DNA of 40,711 nucleotides from Clostridiales bacterium (GCA_012519845.1 JAAYPK010000078.1:1-40711); one strand, 5' to 3'; positions 1-11,487 are shown, numbered from the stretch's first letter. The notes: generated from the sequence alone by a model not told the origin. A program made the numbers and translations.

Positions 1-35
1 ATATTTTATTACAACAACTACAGATATAAATGGAG

Positions 36-75
36 TCAAAAAAAGATGACTCCTGTTCAATACAGAAATCATCTT
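36..75 (-). terminator. Rho-independent terminator after the Asp-box gene
   Basis: Read on the minus strand, AAGATGA (69-75) pairs with TCATCTT (43-49), with an inner CTGT/ACAG stem, and the hairpin runs into a tract of Ts. It sits just downstream of the stop codon of the membrane Asp-box gene, so it probably ends that transcript. Confidence 0.7.
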
Positions 76-148
76 CTTTGTGCTTAATCCTTTTTTTATA
101 ATGTCCTTGACATAGGTATCAGATTAGAAATAGCCCTTTTTTCTTATA

Positions 149-1657
149 CTATCTTTCATTAATTTCTTCAACAAACTCCCATGTTTTACCCTGATCCTTT
201 GATTGATACAGTGCCTTGCATCCACCATTATAATCTCCATCTGATCCTTGATTAACCTTCATATATAAATCATCATTCTTTTTATATGGCATTTCTGGAA
301 AATCAAAAGGATTATAAGTATGTCCATTACTTAAAGTTACATTAACTTCTGGAATTAAAATTTTTTCAAAGGATTTACCTCCATTTTCAGTACGATATAA
401 TGAGCCAACTGCTCCTCCTCCTGAAGACAATCCTAAAAATCCAAGATCCTCATTAATAAATCTTATTCCATTTGCTCCTCCCAATTTCCCAGAGAAAGGG
501 CTTCCACTTAATAATTCCCAATTATGTCCTCCATCAGTTGTTTTGTATAAAGCATAATCCCTACTTCCAGCAGCTGCTCCTGTTACCTTTAAATTATATC
601 CCATACTTTCATCTAAATAAAATTCCACTGTTCCATCACTTAATACTTTAGAATTATTTTCACTATTATTTAAATCTAGGTCTTCAGTTTCTTTTTTCTC
701 TTCATTTACCCCCATATAATCTTCTGCCTCTATACGCTTTAGATCATTTACTAGCTTATATCTAAAAGGAGTAATAGTATTTTCTTTTCCCGGTACATAT
801 ACAGATACAAAATAACCTTTTATAAGAGATTTAGCCTCTGTTGCTAATCTTGTTTTGCCATCAGAATCAATATAAACTACCCCTTCTGTGTTATATCCAA
901 AATCCCTATCTCCATAATACAGAATTCCATAATTATCTTCATGCCAATTATATACTACATCTTTAAGTTGAATAGCCTTTAGAGTGTTAATTAATGGTGC
1001 TAGTTCCTTAGACTTGTTGTAATCAGTTCCTGCATACCCATCTAAATATACATTTATTTTGTCAGACTTGTTAATATCATAATCAACTAAATAAGTTTTG
1101 TCTTTACCACTTTCATTTTTACCATATAGAAAAGTACTTACAGAAGTTATTGTTCCATCTTCCTTAAAGTTCACTGAAAAATTTGACACAATATATAATT
1201 CCTTAGGAAGATTAACCTTTTCTGAAATATCAGATAAAATTCCATCTATTCCATCATCATATATATTATTATGTACAAATTCTACTGTTCTCTCAGTAAA
1301 TAAGGAATGTAACGTCCATGAAAGCTTGCCCCTAAATTTTGTTCCGCTATAATAGGTTTTATATCCAAAAAATATAGTAAAGCCAGACATAATTATGATT
1401 GCAATCCATATCCATATAGTTTTATAAATATTTCTTTTACTTTCATTAATATTTATATTGTTCTTTGATCTCTTAATCTTAACCAAAAAAATTATTAGCC
1501 ATATTAAGAAAAAAACAGCACATAAAATTAATATTGGAGCCTTCTTTTTAACTTCCCCATACTGACATAATGACCATAAAAAGTACCATGCAATTCCATA
1601 TACAATAACAAAAATAGGATTAGTGATCATATGTAGTAATATATTTCTTTTTTTCAT
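149..1657 (-). CDS. Membrane-anchored Asp-box (BNR-like) repeat protein, function unknown
   Basis: Three hydrophobic segments lie in the first ~100 residues (about 7-33, 42-61 and 83-102). A polar, presumably extracytoplasmic region follows. The C-terminal third carries Asp-box-like motifs (TTDGGHNWE, TENGGKSFE, SKDQGKTWE) matching the S-x-D-x-G-x-x-W hairpin found in sialidase-type and Ycf48-like beta-propellers. Only about three boxes are visible and no sialidase Arg-triad is recognisable, so a binding or structural role is more likely than hydrolysis. The start is placed at the second ATG (residue 3 of the longest frame) because GAGG lies 7 bases before it but only 1 base before the first ATG. 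It is a single gene ended by the hairpin at 36-75. Specific function is unknown. Confidence 0.8.
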   Translation of the reverse strand: MKKRNILLHMITNPIFVIVYGIAWYFLWSLCQYGEVKKKAPILILCAVFFLIWLIIFLVKIKRSKNNININESKRNIYKTIWIWIAIIIMSGFTIFFGYKTYYSGTKFRGKLSWTLHSLFTERTVEFVHNNIYDDGIDGILSDISEKVNLPKELYIVSNFSVNFKEDGTITSVSTFLYGKNESGKDKTYLVDYDINKSDKINVYLDGYAGTDYNKSKELAPLINTLKAIQLKDVVYNWHEDNYGILYYGDRDFGYNTEGVVYIDSDGKTRLATEAKSLIKGYFVSVYVPGKENTITPFRYKLVNDLKRIEAEDYMGVNEEKKETEDLDLNNSENNSKVLSDGTVEFYLDESMGYNLKVTGAAAGSRDYALYKTTDGGHNWELLSGSPFSGKLGGANGIRFINEDLGFLGLSSGGGAVGSLYRTENGGKSFEKILIPEVNVTLSNGHTYNPFDFPEMPYKKNDDLYMKVNQGSDGDYNGGCKALYQSKDQGKTWEFVEEINER

Positions 1658-1769
1658 TTTCATACCTCACATCTTTTATAATTGTCCCTTAACAAGTATA
1701 AATACAGTATGATACATTTTAATTTTATTTGCAAATAATGTAAACATATTTCATATGCTATTTTTCTTC

Positions 1770-1803
1770 AAATGGTAGATAAAATTATTTTTATCTACCA
1801 TTT
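1770..1803. terminator. Bidirectional terminator hairpin
   Basis: A perfect 15-bp stem (1770-1784 with 1789-1803) closes a 4-base TTAT loop. It lies directly after the stop of the FAD/Rieske gene on the minus strand, and the T/A flanks would let it work in either direction. Confidence 0.8.
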
Positions 1804-1810
1804 TACTTAA

Positions 1811-3250
1811 TTATTCATACATAATTCCTTTAGTGGCAGGTGAACCAATTAATCTTCCTTTATAGTCAAATCTAGATCCATGACACGGACAATCCCATGT
1901 TAATTCATCTGCATTCCAATGAAGCTCACATCCTAAATGAGAACATTTTGTTGATACAATAAATTCTTTCCCATTTTTATCTTTATAAACCCCAACCTTT
2001 TTCCCATTATATTCAACAATGTCGGCTTGCTCATTTTGAATATGTTCTATATTTTCACTTGGAATATAAATTTTTTGTGCAATAAAATTCTTAGCAGTTT
2101 CACTTATATCTTTTGCAATATTAGTAAAAGATAATGATAAATCAAATCTTTTGGGAGAAAATATTTCCGAAAAATCATTTTCCTTTCCAAGTATCATATC
2201 AGATATTATCATGGATGAAACCATGGCACTTGTCATTCCCCATTTATTAAAACCTGTTGCAACATATATATTAGGTATATTATCAGAATATCTTCCTATA
2301 TAAGGAATGCCATCTAAGGTCATACAATCTTGCGCTGACCATGAATATTTTTCTCTTGCCTTTGGATATAGCTTTCTTGCAATTCTTCTTAATTCATCAT
2401 AGCATCCTCCTTTTTCATTTTCCCCGGTTCTTTGTTTTATAGCTCCTAAAAGCATTAAATCTTTATACATTCTAAAGGAATAACCATCTTTATCAGCATC
2501 TATATACATTCCATCAATGCTATGGATATTTTCTAAAGCTATAACGTATGATCTTTCTTGATGCATTTTTAAAAAATAATACCCAGGTACATTCATTATT
2601 GGATAATGAGTTGCTACCACTATAATATCTGCAGTAATATTTCCTCTATTAGTAATAACTAAATTTTCCTTAATCTCTAATGCCCTAGTATTTTCATAAA
2701 TAGTCATATCCTTCGAAATATCCTTTAAAAATTTAAGAGGATTAAATTGTGCCTGATTATTAAATTTAACAGCTCCTTTAGTTTCAAAAGGAAGATTAAC
2801 CTTTTCTACAAATTCTGCATTTATACCAATTTTATTAGCTGCTTCTACCTCTTTCTTAAGAATTTCTACCTCATCTTTAGAATAAACATATGCTGATTTT
2901 TCCTCAAAATCACAGTCTATTTTTCTTTCCTTTATTATTTCTTTATATCTTTTTATAGCAAGTTCATTTGCCTTTCCATATTGTCTAGCTTTCTCTTCGC
3001 CAAATTCTGATATTATTTTATTATAAATTAGATCATGCTGAGATGTTATCTTTGCTGTAGTATTCCTTGTGTTTCCGCCTGCTACTTCAGCTGCATCTAT
3101 TATAACAACCTCCCTATTATTCTCCTTTAAAGCATAAGCTATTAATATCCCTGCTATTCCAGCCCCAATAACTAAAATATCCGTTGTTATATCTTTATTT
3201 AGTATTTCTCTTTTTTCAAAATTACAATTATCACTCCATACTGATTTCAA
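1811..3250 (-). CDS. FAD-dependent oxidoreductase with C-terminal Rieske [2Fe-2S] domain
   Basis: A DadA/GlpO-like DAO-fold flavoprotein. The N-terminal Rossmann motif VIGAGIAG (about 27-34) is followed by an acidic strand end (VVIID). The central part is substrate-binding-like. The last ~50 residues form a Rieske domain with both ligand pairs visible: KCSHLGC and CPCHGSRF. This architecture is widespread in Firmicutes; the physiological substrate is not established and amine or amino-acid oxidation is the usual guess. The start is TTG at 3250, with GAGGTG 8 bases upstream. The protein ends shortly after the second Rieske box, slightly shorter than many relatives. A cre-like palindrome lies 30 bp upstream, suggesting carbon-catabolite control (inference). 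Confidence 0.85.
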   Translation of the reverse strand: MKSVWSDNCNFEKREILNKDITTDILVIGAGIAGILIAYALKENNREVVIIDAAEVAGGNTRNTTAKITSQHDLIYNKIISEFGEEKARQYGKANELAIKRYKEIIKERKIDCDFEEKSAYVYSKDEVEILKKEVEAANKIGINAEFVEKVNLPFETKGAVKFNNQAQFNPLKFLKDISKDMTIYENTRALEIKENLVITNRGNITADIIVVATHYPIMNVPGYYFLKMHQERSYVIALENIHSIDGMYIDADKDGYSFRMYKDLMLLGAIKQRTGENEKGGCYDELRRIARKLYPKAREKYSWSAQDCMTLDGIPYIGRYSDNIPNIYVATGFNKWGMTSAMVSSMIISDMILGKENDFSEIFSPKRFDLSLSFTNIAKDISETAKNFIAQKIYIPSENIEHIQNEQADIVEYNGKKVGVYKDKNGKEFIVSTKCSHLGCELHWNADELTWDCPCHGSRFDYKGRLIGSPATKGIMYE

Positions 3251-3279
3251 AATATAATCACCTCTTCATCATAAATAAT

Positions 3280-3293
3280 TGAAAATGTTTACA
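3280..3293. promoter_or_regulatory. cre-like site (possible CcpA operator)
   Basis: TGTAAACATTTTCA on the minus strand fits the CcpA consensus TGWAANCGNTNWCA with one mismatch (A for the central G). It lies 30-43 bp upstream of the TTG start of the FAD/Rieske gene, a position suited to roadblock or promoter repression. It is a sequence match only. Confidence 0.4.
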
Positions 3294-3340
3294 CAAAATA
3301 TTTTCTGCAAAACATCAATAATTTATGTAGAAATAAACGA

Positions 3341-3377
3341 AAATAGCCTGTGGTGCTAATAATACCACAGACTATTT
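3341..3377 (-). terminator. Terminator after the GH13 gene
   Basis: The arms AAATAGCCTGTGGT and ACCACAGACTATTT pair apart from one mismatch. The hairpin lies 16 bp past the stop codon of the minus-strand glucosidase gene and is followed by a short T-rich run in that direction. Confidence 0.7.
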
Positions 3378-3392
3378 AAGTGATTTATATCT

Positions 3393-5024
<1,632 letters not shown>

Positions 5025-5129
5025 TTACTCCTTACTCTTTAAAAAATATATTTATTACTTTAATTATACACAATAAAAATATACTATTCTTGTAAAATAA
5101 AGCTTATTTTTAATACAATACTGTTATAT

Positions 5130-6101
5130 TTAAGATAATCTATTTAAATAATCATTAATATATTCAGATTCTCCTTTAAACTCAGAAATATCATAACCAT
5201 CTTGCTTCATTCTAATAATTGCATTTCTTTTAATTACATTTTTCCCTCTCCAACCGCAAGAAGTGCAACTGATTTTTTCTTTAAAAAATTTATTATCCAT
5301 ATTGGCATATTTATAAATATCCTCATTCATATATTCTAAAACCTTAAATTCCTCTAAAATATCTCCCTTAATGTTTTCATTATATGGACACTTAAGCTGG
5401 CAAAAGTCACATCCAAAAATATTGCCTTTTAATAACTTAATTTCTTTGTCACTTATATTTTTCTTTTGAGTAATATAAGATAAACAAATATTAGGGTTTA
5501 TTTTAAGTTTATTTATTGATTTAGTAGGGCATTCTCCAATGCAAATATTACAATCCCTGCACTCAATATAATCTGATATTTCGTTAAAGTTTTTTCTATC
5601 ACTACATTCTATATCCAAGTCCGTTATTATTTCCCCAAGAAAAACATAAGAACCGTATTTTTCAGTTATTATCATATTATTTCTTCCAATAAATCCTATA
5701 CCAGCTAAATAGGCAATATATCTTTCAGGTAAGTAATTGCTATCAACAAAGCTTTCAGCCTTTCCTCCAAGACTTCTTATATATTCACATATTTCATTTA
5801 AGTACTTTTTTAATACTTTATGATAGTCCAATCTTTTTGTATATATAGAAAACCCATTGTTTACTGTTTCTTCCCCTTTATAATATGGAAATGCTATAGA
5901 AATTATTGTTTTACCATCTTCCATGTAAATATTAGGATTAATCCTCTTCTCTATATCCTCTTCTTCAAATTCATTCTCTAAATTATTTTTCTTTCTATAA
6001 GTATAAAAATCAATTAGTTCATTAAATTCTCTGCAAGGGATAAACCCAATAGTATCTAACCCTAACGTATTACAAAAATCTTTGATTTTTTGTTTTAACA
6101 T
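5130..6101 (-). CDS. queG: Epoxyqueuosine reductase QueG-like iron-sulfur protein
   Basis: QueG catalyses the last step of queuosine synthesis, reducing epoxyqueuosine in tRNA with a cobalamin and two [4Fe-4S] clusters. The N-terminal domain (GLDTIGFIPC, then the SIAFPY segment) and the two cysteine clusters CRDCNICIGECP and CDFCQLKCPYN match the family. The C-terminal tail is short (about 320 residues in all) and carries an extra SCTSCGW cysteine motif in place of much of the HEAT-like region. The start is set at the ATG at 6101, because GGAG lies 6 bases upstream of it and the ATG four codons earlier has no good site. No other queuosine genes are adjacent. Confidence 0.85.
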   Translation of the reverse strand: MLKQKIKDFCNTLGLDTIGFIPCREFNELIDFYTYRKKNNLENEFEEEDIEKRINPNIYMEDGKTIISIAFPYYKGEETVNNGFSIYTKRLDYHKVLKKYLNEICEYIRSLGGKAESFVDSNYLPERYIAYLAGIGFIGRNNMIITEKYGSYVFLGEIITDLDIECSDRKNFNEISDYIECRDCNICIGECPTKSINKLKINPNICLSYITQKKNISDKEIKLLKGNIFGCDFCQLKCPYNENIKGDILEEFKVLEYMNEDIYKYANMDNKFFKEKISCTSCGWRGKNVIKRNAIIRMKQDGYDISEFKGESEYINDYLNRLS

Positions 6102-6218
6102 ATCTTTCTCCATTATCTTTCTAACACCATTTAAATGAAATTATATAATTTATTATAACCTATTTTTTTAATTCCTTCTTAAGTTCTCATACTTAATTAC
6201 TAATAACATAATAATAAA

Positions 6219-6253
6219 AATCCTTCTGATTAATTCATTAATACAAAAGGATT
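6219..6253 (-). terminator. Terminator after the 68-residue gene
   Basis: AATCCTT/AAGGATT outer arms and ATTAAT/ATTAAT inner arms form a stem followed on the minus strand by TTTTTATTATT. It starts 9 bp beyond the stop codon of the small gene at 6262. Confidence 0.7.
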
Positions 6254-6261
6254 CTAATAAA

Positions 6262-6468
6262 TTATTGTTTTAGTTGTCTATTAAGAAGAAAAATATTCTC
6301 TACTACATTTCCCTTCTCATCATAGTATTTTACGTCTATTCCTCCAACATACCCTAATGTGTCTCTATCAAGTACACTGCCTTGAATTTTTAATAGTTCC
6401 TCTTCATTCATTGGTAATTCTACTTCTTTTGTTTCGAAATCTCTTTGGCATACTATCTTAACTTTCAT
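6262..6468 (-). CDS. Small conserved-looking protein, 68 residues, unknown function
   Basis: A small acidic/basic soluble protein with no membrane segment, no cysteine pair and no recognisable motif. It reads like a compact beta-rich domain (alternating hydrophobic residues at MKVKIVC and GGIDVKYYDEKG). GGAG lies 8 bases before the ATG, and a terminator follows the stop. This supports a real gene despite its size. It is 41 bp downstream of the MFS gene on the same strand and could be the last gene of the siderophore operon, but nothing in the protein points to that job. Confidence 0.6.
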   Translation of the reverse strand: MKVKIVCQRDFETKEVELPMNEEELLKIQGSVLDRDTLGYVGGIDVKYYDEKGNVVENIFLLNRQLKQ

Positions 6469-6509
6469 GTCATCATTCTCCTTATTACCTTAGTATGCTC
6501 AATAATAAA

Positions 6510-7757
6510 TTACATACTCTTATTGCTTATATTAAGCTTAATAAATAAAATTAGTCCAAAATTTAACAAAGCTGTTATTAGTAAAATAACTCCTAAAGGA
6601 ATACCCATATGAATAACTTGTCCAAATAATAATTGTCCTGGGGCAACACTTATTGTTGCAATGGCTGTTGAAAACGCTAGTATGCTTCCTAAATTTTCAG
6701 AAGGAATCTCTCTTTGAATAAATGTCAAAGTAACCACATTTGATAATGACAAAGATAACATAACTGCCATACCACAAAAAGCAAATAGTCCTGCCATCAC
6801 ATAATTATTTACTTTAATAAATCCTAACACAGACATAAGTATAACCCCTACTATCATAGGAAAATAAGTATAATGAAGCTTATTTATAGAAAAATTCTTA
6901 GGCTTTATACTTATCCAAAGTCCACCTAATATCATTCCTAAAACACATATTCCTTCAACTATTCCATAAATTTCAGAAGAAAGCCCTAGTATAATATTTA
7001 TAAAATAGGGCGCTACTATTGATAATATTGGTACTATAAAAATATTACAAAAAGCATATGAAGCAATTATTCCAAGTACAATTTTCTTTTCCTTTTTTAA
7101 AAAAACAAAACTATTTTTCATATCTACAAAGGATGTTTTTACAAAAACAAAAGATGTTATTTTGTCTTCCCTACTAGTCTTATCTTTCTTAATTGTATCT
7201 GGAATATATAAAAATAATTCTAGTATTGCTGATAATAGAAAACTTACTGCATTTATTATAACTATAATTTTTATTCCTAAAAAACCATAAAGAAGTCCTG
7301 CTAATATTGGTCCAACAAAATTAACTATTGATCCAACTTGATTTATTATTCCATTAGCTGAAGTAAGCTTATCTTCTTCAACTATTTGAGGGATAGATGA
7401 TACTACAGCTGGTCCATATAAGGTATAACATATTGATAATATAAACATAACTGTTCCAACTATTAGCACATGATCCTTACCATTAATTAATATAAATGCA
7501 TAAATACCAATTAATATTGAACATATTAAATCTAAATATACCATTATTTTTTTTCTGTTTACACTATCAGAAAGCTTACCTGCAATAGGCGCAAATAATA
7601 TATATGGTATAGTAGATACTGCTAAAATATTAGCAAAAGCAGCTGTGCTACCTGTAAACTCTAATAAATATAAGGACATACTAAATCTTTGAATTGCATT
7701 CCCAAAAAGGGATATAATTTGTCCTATAACTATTATTATGAAGTTTTTATTTCTCAT
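6510..7757 (-). CDS. MFS transporter, probable siderophore-linked exporter
   Basis: A 415-residue protein with about 12 hydrophobic helices and an MFS motif-A-like loop (GKLSDSVNRKKI, about residues 60-71), in the subgroup (DHA3/EntS-like) that includes enterobactin exporter EntS and macrolide MFS pumps. Its ATG overlaps the stop of the ABC ATPase gene by 4 bp, and its ribosome site AGGGAGG lies inside that gene, so the two are translationally coupled. The coupling to a FecCD-type uptake system suggests siderophore or chelator export, or release after uptake. The substrate is inferred from context only. Confidence 0.8.
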   Translation of the reverse strand: MRNKNFIIIVIGQIISLFGNAIQRFSMSLYLLEFTGSTAAFANILAVSTIPYILFAPIAGKLSDSVNRKKIMVYLDLICSILIGIYAFILINGKDHVLIVGTVMFILSICYTLYGPAVVSSIPQIVEEDKLTSANGIINQVGSIVNFVGPILAGLLYGFLGIKIIVIINAVSFLLSAILELFLYIPDTIKKDKTSREDKITSFVFVKTSFVDMKNSFVFLKKEKKIVLGIIASYAFCNIFIVPILSIVAPYFINIILGLSSEIYGIVEGICVLGMILGGLWISIKPKNFSINKLHYTYFPMIVGVILMSVLGFIKVNNYVMAGLFAFCGMAVMLSLSLSNVVTLTFIQREIPSENLGSILAFSTAIATISVAPGQLLFGQVIHMGIPLGVILLITALLNFGLILFIKLNISNKSM

Positions 7758-8548
7758 GGTCCCTCCCTAAAAAGATCATATTCCATACATATTGGATATT
7801 TACCATCTTCACTTAACTTTATGCTCGCATCTATTCCATAAATACTTTTTAACGTTTCTTTATTTATTACGTCTATTGGCTTTCCTTCACAAATAACCTT
7901 TCCTTTTTTAAGTCCTATTATATTATCCGCAAACCTGCACGCATTGTTAAGTTCATGAAGAACTATAACTACAGTAATATTCTTTTCTTTATTTAGCTTT
8001 TGAAGCACTTCTAATACCTCAAGTTGATAAGACATATCTAAATAAGTTGTAGGTTCATCAAGCATTATTATGTTTGTTTCTTGAGCTAATACCATGGCTA
8101 TCCATGCTCTTTGTCTTTGCCCACCAGATAAATTTTCAACTTCTCTATCTGCAAATTCACTAAGACCAGTTTCTTTAATTGCCCATTCAATAACCTCTTT
8201 ATCATGACTATTAAGTCCACCTATAATTTTTTGATAAGGAAATCTTCCAAAAGCCACAAGTTCTCTTACTGTAAGCCCTTCCGGGCAAACTGGTCCTTGA
8301 GGAAGGAATGCAACTTCTTTAGCTATATCTTTTTCTTTTACTTTCTTTATATTTTTATTATTTATATAAATATCACCATCTTTAGGCTTATTAATTCTTG
8401 CTATTGTTTTAAGCAATGTTGACTTACCACAGCCATTTGCCCCGATAATTATACTTATCTTTCCCCTTGGCACTGATAAATTCATTCCTTTAATTATAGT
8501 ATTATTTTCATATGCCACGGATAAATTATTTATATTTATAGCTTCCAT
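7754..8548 (-). CDS. Iron-siderophore ABC transporter ATPase (FecE/FhuC type)
   Basis: The nucleotide-binding subunit of a FecCDE-like importer. Walker A GANGCGKST (about 37-45), the Q-loop region FLPQGP, the signature LSGGQRQR, Walker B IIMLDEPTTYLD and the switch HELN are all present. Length (264) is normal. It starts 2 bp after the stop of the upstream permease with GGAG before the ATG, and its end overlaps the MFS start. It should energise the two permeases encoded directly upstream. Confidence 0.93.
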   Translation of the reverse strand: MEAININNLSVAYENNTIIKGMNLSVPRGKISIIIGANGCGKSTLLKTIARINKPKDGDIYINNKNIKKVKEKDIAKEVAFLPQGPVCPEGLTVRELVAFGRFPYQKIIGGLNSHDKEVIEWAIKETGLSEFADREVENLSGGQRQRAWIAMVLAQETNIIMLDEPTTYLDMSYQLEVLEVLQKLNKEKNITVVIVLHELNNACRFADNIIGLKKGKVICEGKPIDVINKETLKSIYGIDASIKLSEDGKYPICMEYDLFREGP

Positions 8549-8550
8549 AA

Positions 8551-9558
8551 TTATTTCTCCTTCATCATTAAATAAATAAAATATGGTACTCCAAATATTG
8601 ATACTGTTATTCCAACTGGAATTTCAATTGGAGAAAATAAATTTCTTGAAACTGCATCTGCAAGAAGTATTATTATTACACTTATTATTGCTGATATTAG
8701 AACAAAGTTTTTATGATATCCCCCAACTAACTTTTTAGCAATATGAGGAGAAATAAGTCCTAAAAAACCAATATTACCTGCAAAAGCTGTTGCTGTACCT
8801 GCTAATAAAACTGCAAAACTCAAAAATTTTTTTCTTTCCTTTTGTAAATTTAATCCTAGGGAAATAGCAATTTCATCTGAAAGATTTAAAATATCTAACT
8901 TTTTATGATTTATTAAAACTAATATAAATAATAAAGTTACTATTGGAATTATAACCTTTGCATAACTCCACCCTGCACCCCAAAGGCTTCCAGATGTCCA
9001 AACTAATACTCTATTATAGTCTCCAACACCACCTCTAAAAGTAAAAAATGTTATAAATGCATTAAGAGCTGCATTTAATCCAATCCCTATTAATAAAAGC
9101 CTTTTAGGTTTTATTCCATTTCTGCTAGATAACATATAAATAATAATTGAAGCAAGTGTAGCTCCCACTATTGCCATAAATGGCAAAACAAAAATGGAAA
9201 GTTTACCAAGTTCATTGTAATAATTTGTAGTTTGGTATGTAATAAATAATACTGCAGCCACTGCTGCCCCTGCATTTATACCTATTATTCCTGTATCTGC
9301 TAAATCATTTTTTGTTATGGTTTGAAGTATTGCCCCAGCTGTTGATAAAGCAATACCAACAAAAGCTCCAACTAAAAGTCTTGGCAACCTAATACTTAAT
9401 ATTGCAGTATTTTGCAGTTTTGTACCATTCCCCAAAAGAGTATTTATTACTTCTCCAATAGAAACCTTATATGTACCCCAGCATAACGTAACTACAAAAG
9501 AAAGAACTAATAAAGCTAATAAAACTAATAAAACTATTTTGAATGAATTTTTCCTCAT
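8551..9558 (-). CDS. FecCD-family iron-siderophore permease, second subunit
   Basis: A 335-residue BtuC/FhuB-like permease with roughly ten helices. Family signatures include RLPRLLVGAFVG near residue 52 and the cytoplasmic loop LGFLGLISPHIAKKLVG close to the C-terminus, which contacts the ATPase. Its ATG shares one base with the stop codon of the preceding permease (TAATG), showing an operon. It presumably pairs with the other permease to form the heterodimeric channel. Confidence 0.92.
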   Translation of the reverse strand: MRKNSFKIVLLVLLALLVLSFVVTLCWGTYKVSIGEVINTLLGNGTKLQNTAILSIRLPRLLVGAFVGIALSTAGAILQTITKNDLADTGIIGINAGAAVAAVLFITYQTTNYYNELGKLSIFVLPFMAIVGATLASIIIYMLSSRNGIKPKRLLLIGIGLNAALNAFITFFTFRGGVGDYNRVLVWTSGSLWGAGWSYAKVIIPIVTLLFILVLINHKKLDILNLSDEIAISLGLNLQKERKKFLSFAVLLAGTATAFAGNIGFLGLISPHIAKKLVGGYHKNFVLISAIISVIIILLADAVSRNLFSPIEIPVGITVSIFGVPYFIYLMMKEK

Positions 9559-10550
9559 TATCCTCTTTCCTTTCTAGCTACAGATATGAAAAATGGTATT
9601 CCAATTAACGATGTAAATATTCCAATTGGAGTTTCATAAGGATTAAATATCATTCTTGCTACAATATCAGCATAAGTTAATAAAACTCCTCCTAACAAAA
9701 AAGAACAAGGAATATTTATTTTGTAGTTTTCTCCTAATATTTTTCTAACTATTTGAGGAACTATAAGTCCAACAAAAGCTATATTTTTACCTACTGCCAC
9801 TGCTGCAGCACACATTGGAATCATAACCATAAGTGTCATAAGTCTTATCTTTTCAGGTTTCTCTCCAAGTCCAATAGCCACATCATCTCCTAGATTTAAG
9901 ATATTTATCTTTGGTGATAATAACATTGCTATAATTAAACCTATAATTCCTACAATAAATACTAATTTAAAATCTGACCAACTTGCGTTTCTAAATCCTC
10001 CAGATACCCAAAATCCTATCATTTGAGCTTGGTTAGATAACAATCCAATTACTGTTGTTAATGAAATAAAAAATATACTCATAGCTGTTCCTGCTAAAAG
10101 TATTTTTGCAATAGAATTATTATTTGCTTTTTTAGATATAAATCCTAATACTATAATCCCAGTTATAAGTGCTCCTATTAAGGAAGCTATCATTACATTT
10201 TTAGTATTTACTGTAATTCCTGCCGCATAAAAAATGGCAATTACAAGAGTGGCACCTTGGCTAACACCTAATATAGAGGGCTCAGCTATTGGATTTCTCG
10301 TAACACCTTGAATCATTGCTCCTGTTACTCCAAGTATTCCACCTGTAAGTAATACAGAAAGTGCTCTTGGAATACGTATATCTCTAACTAACATAAATTC
10401 TATTGTTTCCTTATATTTAAAAATACTATTCCAAATATCTGAAAAAGTAATATGGACAGATCCTAGCCTTATAGCTAGAACCAGTCCTACTGCTAAAAGT
10501 AATAAACAACAAATTACAAATATTATTGTATGCTTCTTACTTTGTTTCAT
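9558..10550 (-). CDS. FecCD-family iron-siderophore permease, first subunit
   Basis: A 330-residue permease related to the neighbouring 335-residue one. It has the family segments RIPRALSVLLTGGILGVTG (about 58-76) and IAFVGLIVPQIVRKILG (about 254-270). Its ATG lies inside the end of the lipoprotein gene (14-bp overlap), so translation is coupled. Together with the second permease, ATPase and lipoprotein it completes a FeuABC/FecBCDE-like importer. Confidence 0.92.
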   Translation of the reverse strand: MKQSKKHTIIFVICCLLLLAVGLVLAIRLGSVHITFSDIWNSIFKYKETIEFMLVRDIRIPRALSVLLTGGILGVTGAMIQGVTRNPIAEPSILGVSQGATLVIAIFYAAGITVNTKNVMIASLIGALITGIIVLGFISKKANNNSIAKILLAGTAMSIFFISLTTVIGLLSNQAQMIGFWVSGGFRNASWSDFKLVFIVGIIGLIIAMLLSPKINILNLGDDVAIGLGEKPEKIRLMTLMVMIPMCAAAVAVGKNIAFVGLIVPQIVRKILGENYKINIPCSFLLGGVLLTYADIVARMIFNPYETPIGIFTSLIGIPFFISVARKERG

Positions 10551-11487
10551 TTAACATTTCACCTATTTCATCCACTAATAGTTGTCTTCCTATTGGGCTA
10601 TATCCTTGATTAAAGTATGGTGATGACTCTAATACTACAACATTACCTTCTTTAACTGCAGGTAAGCTATTCCAAATGCTATTACTTTGAAGTTGTTTTA
10701 AATCTTCATCAGTTGAAATTAAGAATATATAATCAGACTTAATTGAGGCTAATCCTTCATAAGTAACAACTGGCAAGCTAATATCACTTTGTTCTGGCAT
10801 TCCTTCAGGCTTTGTAAGACCCATATCTTCATATAACACACTACCAAAACCTGCTCCATCAAAAATAAAGAATTGACCACCACTTGCTAAGAATGAAAGA
10901 TATGTTGTTTCTTCACCATATTCTGCTTTTATCTTATCACCAGCTTCTTTAGCTTTTGTCTCATATTTTTCTAACCATTCATTTGCTACATCTTCTTTAT
11001 TAAATACTTTTGCAAAAGCTTTAACATCTTCTTTCCAGTTTAATGCCTCTAATTGAATCATAACTGTTGGTGCAATTTCACTTAATTGATCGTACATTTT
11101 CTCTTGAACTGTAGATATAACTATTAAATCTGGATTTAAGTTCATTACTGCTTCTACATCCATAGTATCTTGCATGCTATAGCCTAAAATTTCTGCTCCA
11201 CTTAATGTATCTTCTAAATAGGATGGGAATTTAGTGTAATCATAGGCATCACTATTTGCAGTTCCTATAACTTTATATCCTAAAATTGATAAAATATCAC
11301 TATTCCCACTTAAATCTACTATTCTTTGTGGATCTGCAGGTATTTCTACTTCTCCTCTTACATCTGTAACTGTTACAGTTTTTTCTGATTGCTTATTATC
11401 AGCTGATTCACCCTTAACTCCACAACCTATAAACATCATAGCAGTAATACATGTAGCTATTAAGGTCTTTAGTATTTTTTTATTCAT
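10537..11487 (-). CDS. Iron-siderophore substrate-binding lipoprotein (FeuA/FecB-like)
   Basis: The extracellular receptor of the importer. A lipoprotein signal (MNKKILKTLIATCITAMMF then IGC) gives an acylated Cys. A class III binding fold follows, with the typical opening VTDVRGEVEIPADPQRIVDL and the NPDLIVIS and DYIFLIST strands. The start chosen is the ATG at 11487 with GGAGG 7 bases upstream; eight codons of longer frame before it would spoil the signal peptide. It is the first gene of the operon, behind a promoter with a Fur-like box. The ligand cannot be told from sequence; a catecholate or citrate-type ferric siderophore is a guess. Confidence 0.9.
   Translation of the reverse strand: MNKKILKTLIATCITAMMFIGCGVKGESADNKQSEKTVTVTDVRGEVEIPADPQRIVDLSGNSDILSILGYKVIGTANSDAYDYTKFPSYLEDTLSGAEILGYSMQDTMDVEAVMNLNPDLIVISTVQEKMYDQLSEIAPTVMIQLEALNWKEDVKAFAKVFNKEDVANEWLEKYETKAKEAGDKIKAEYGEETTYLSFLASGGQFFIFDGAGFGSVLYEDMGLTKPEGMPEQSDISLPVVTYEGLASIKSDYIFLISTDEDLKQLQSNSIWNSLPAVKEGNVVVLESSPYFNQGYSPIGRQLLVDEIGEMLNETK

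Noticed and set aside
1098..1352. An 84-codon plus-strand frame inside the Asp-box gene
   Set aside because: Antisense shadow of a well-supported gene, with no ribosome site and no recognisable protein.
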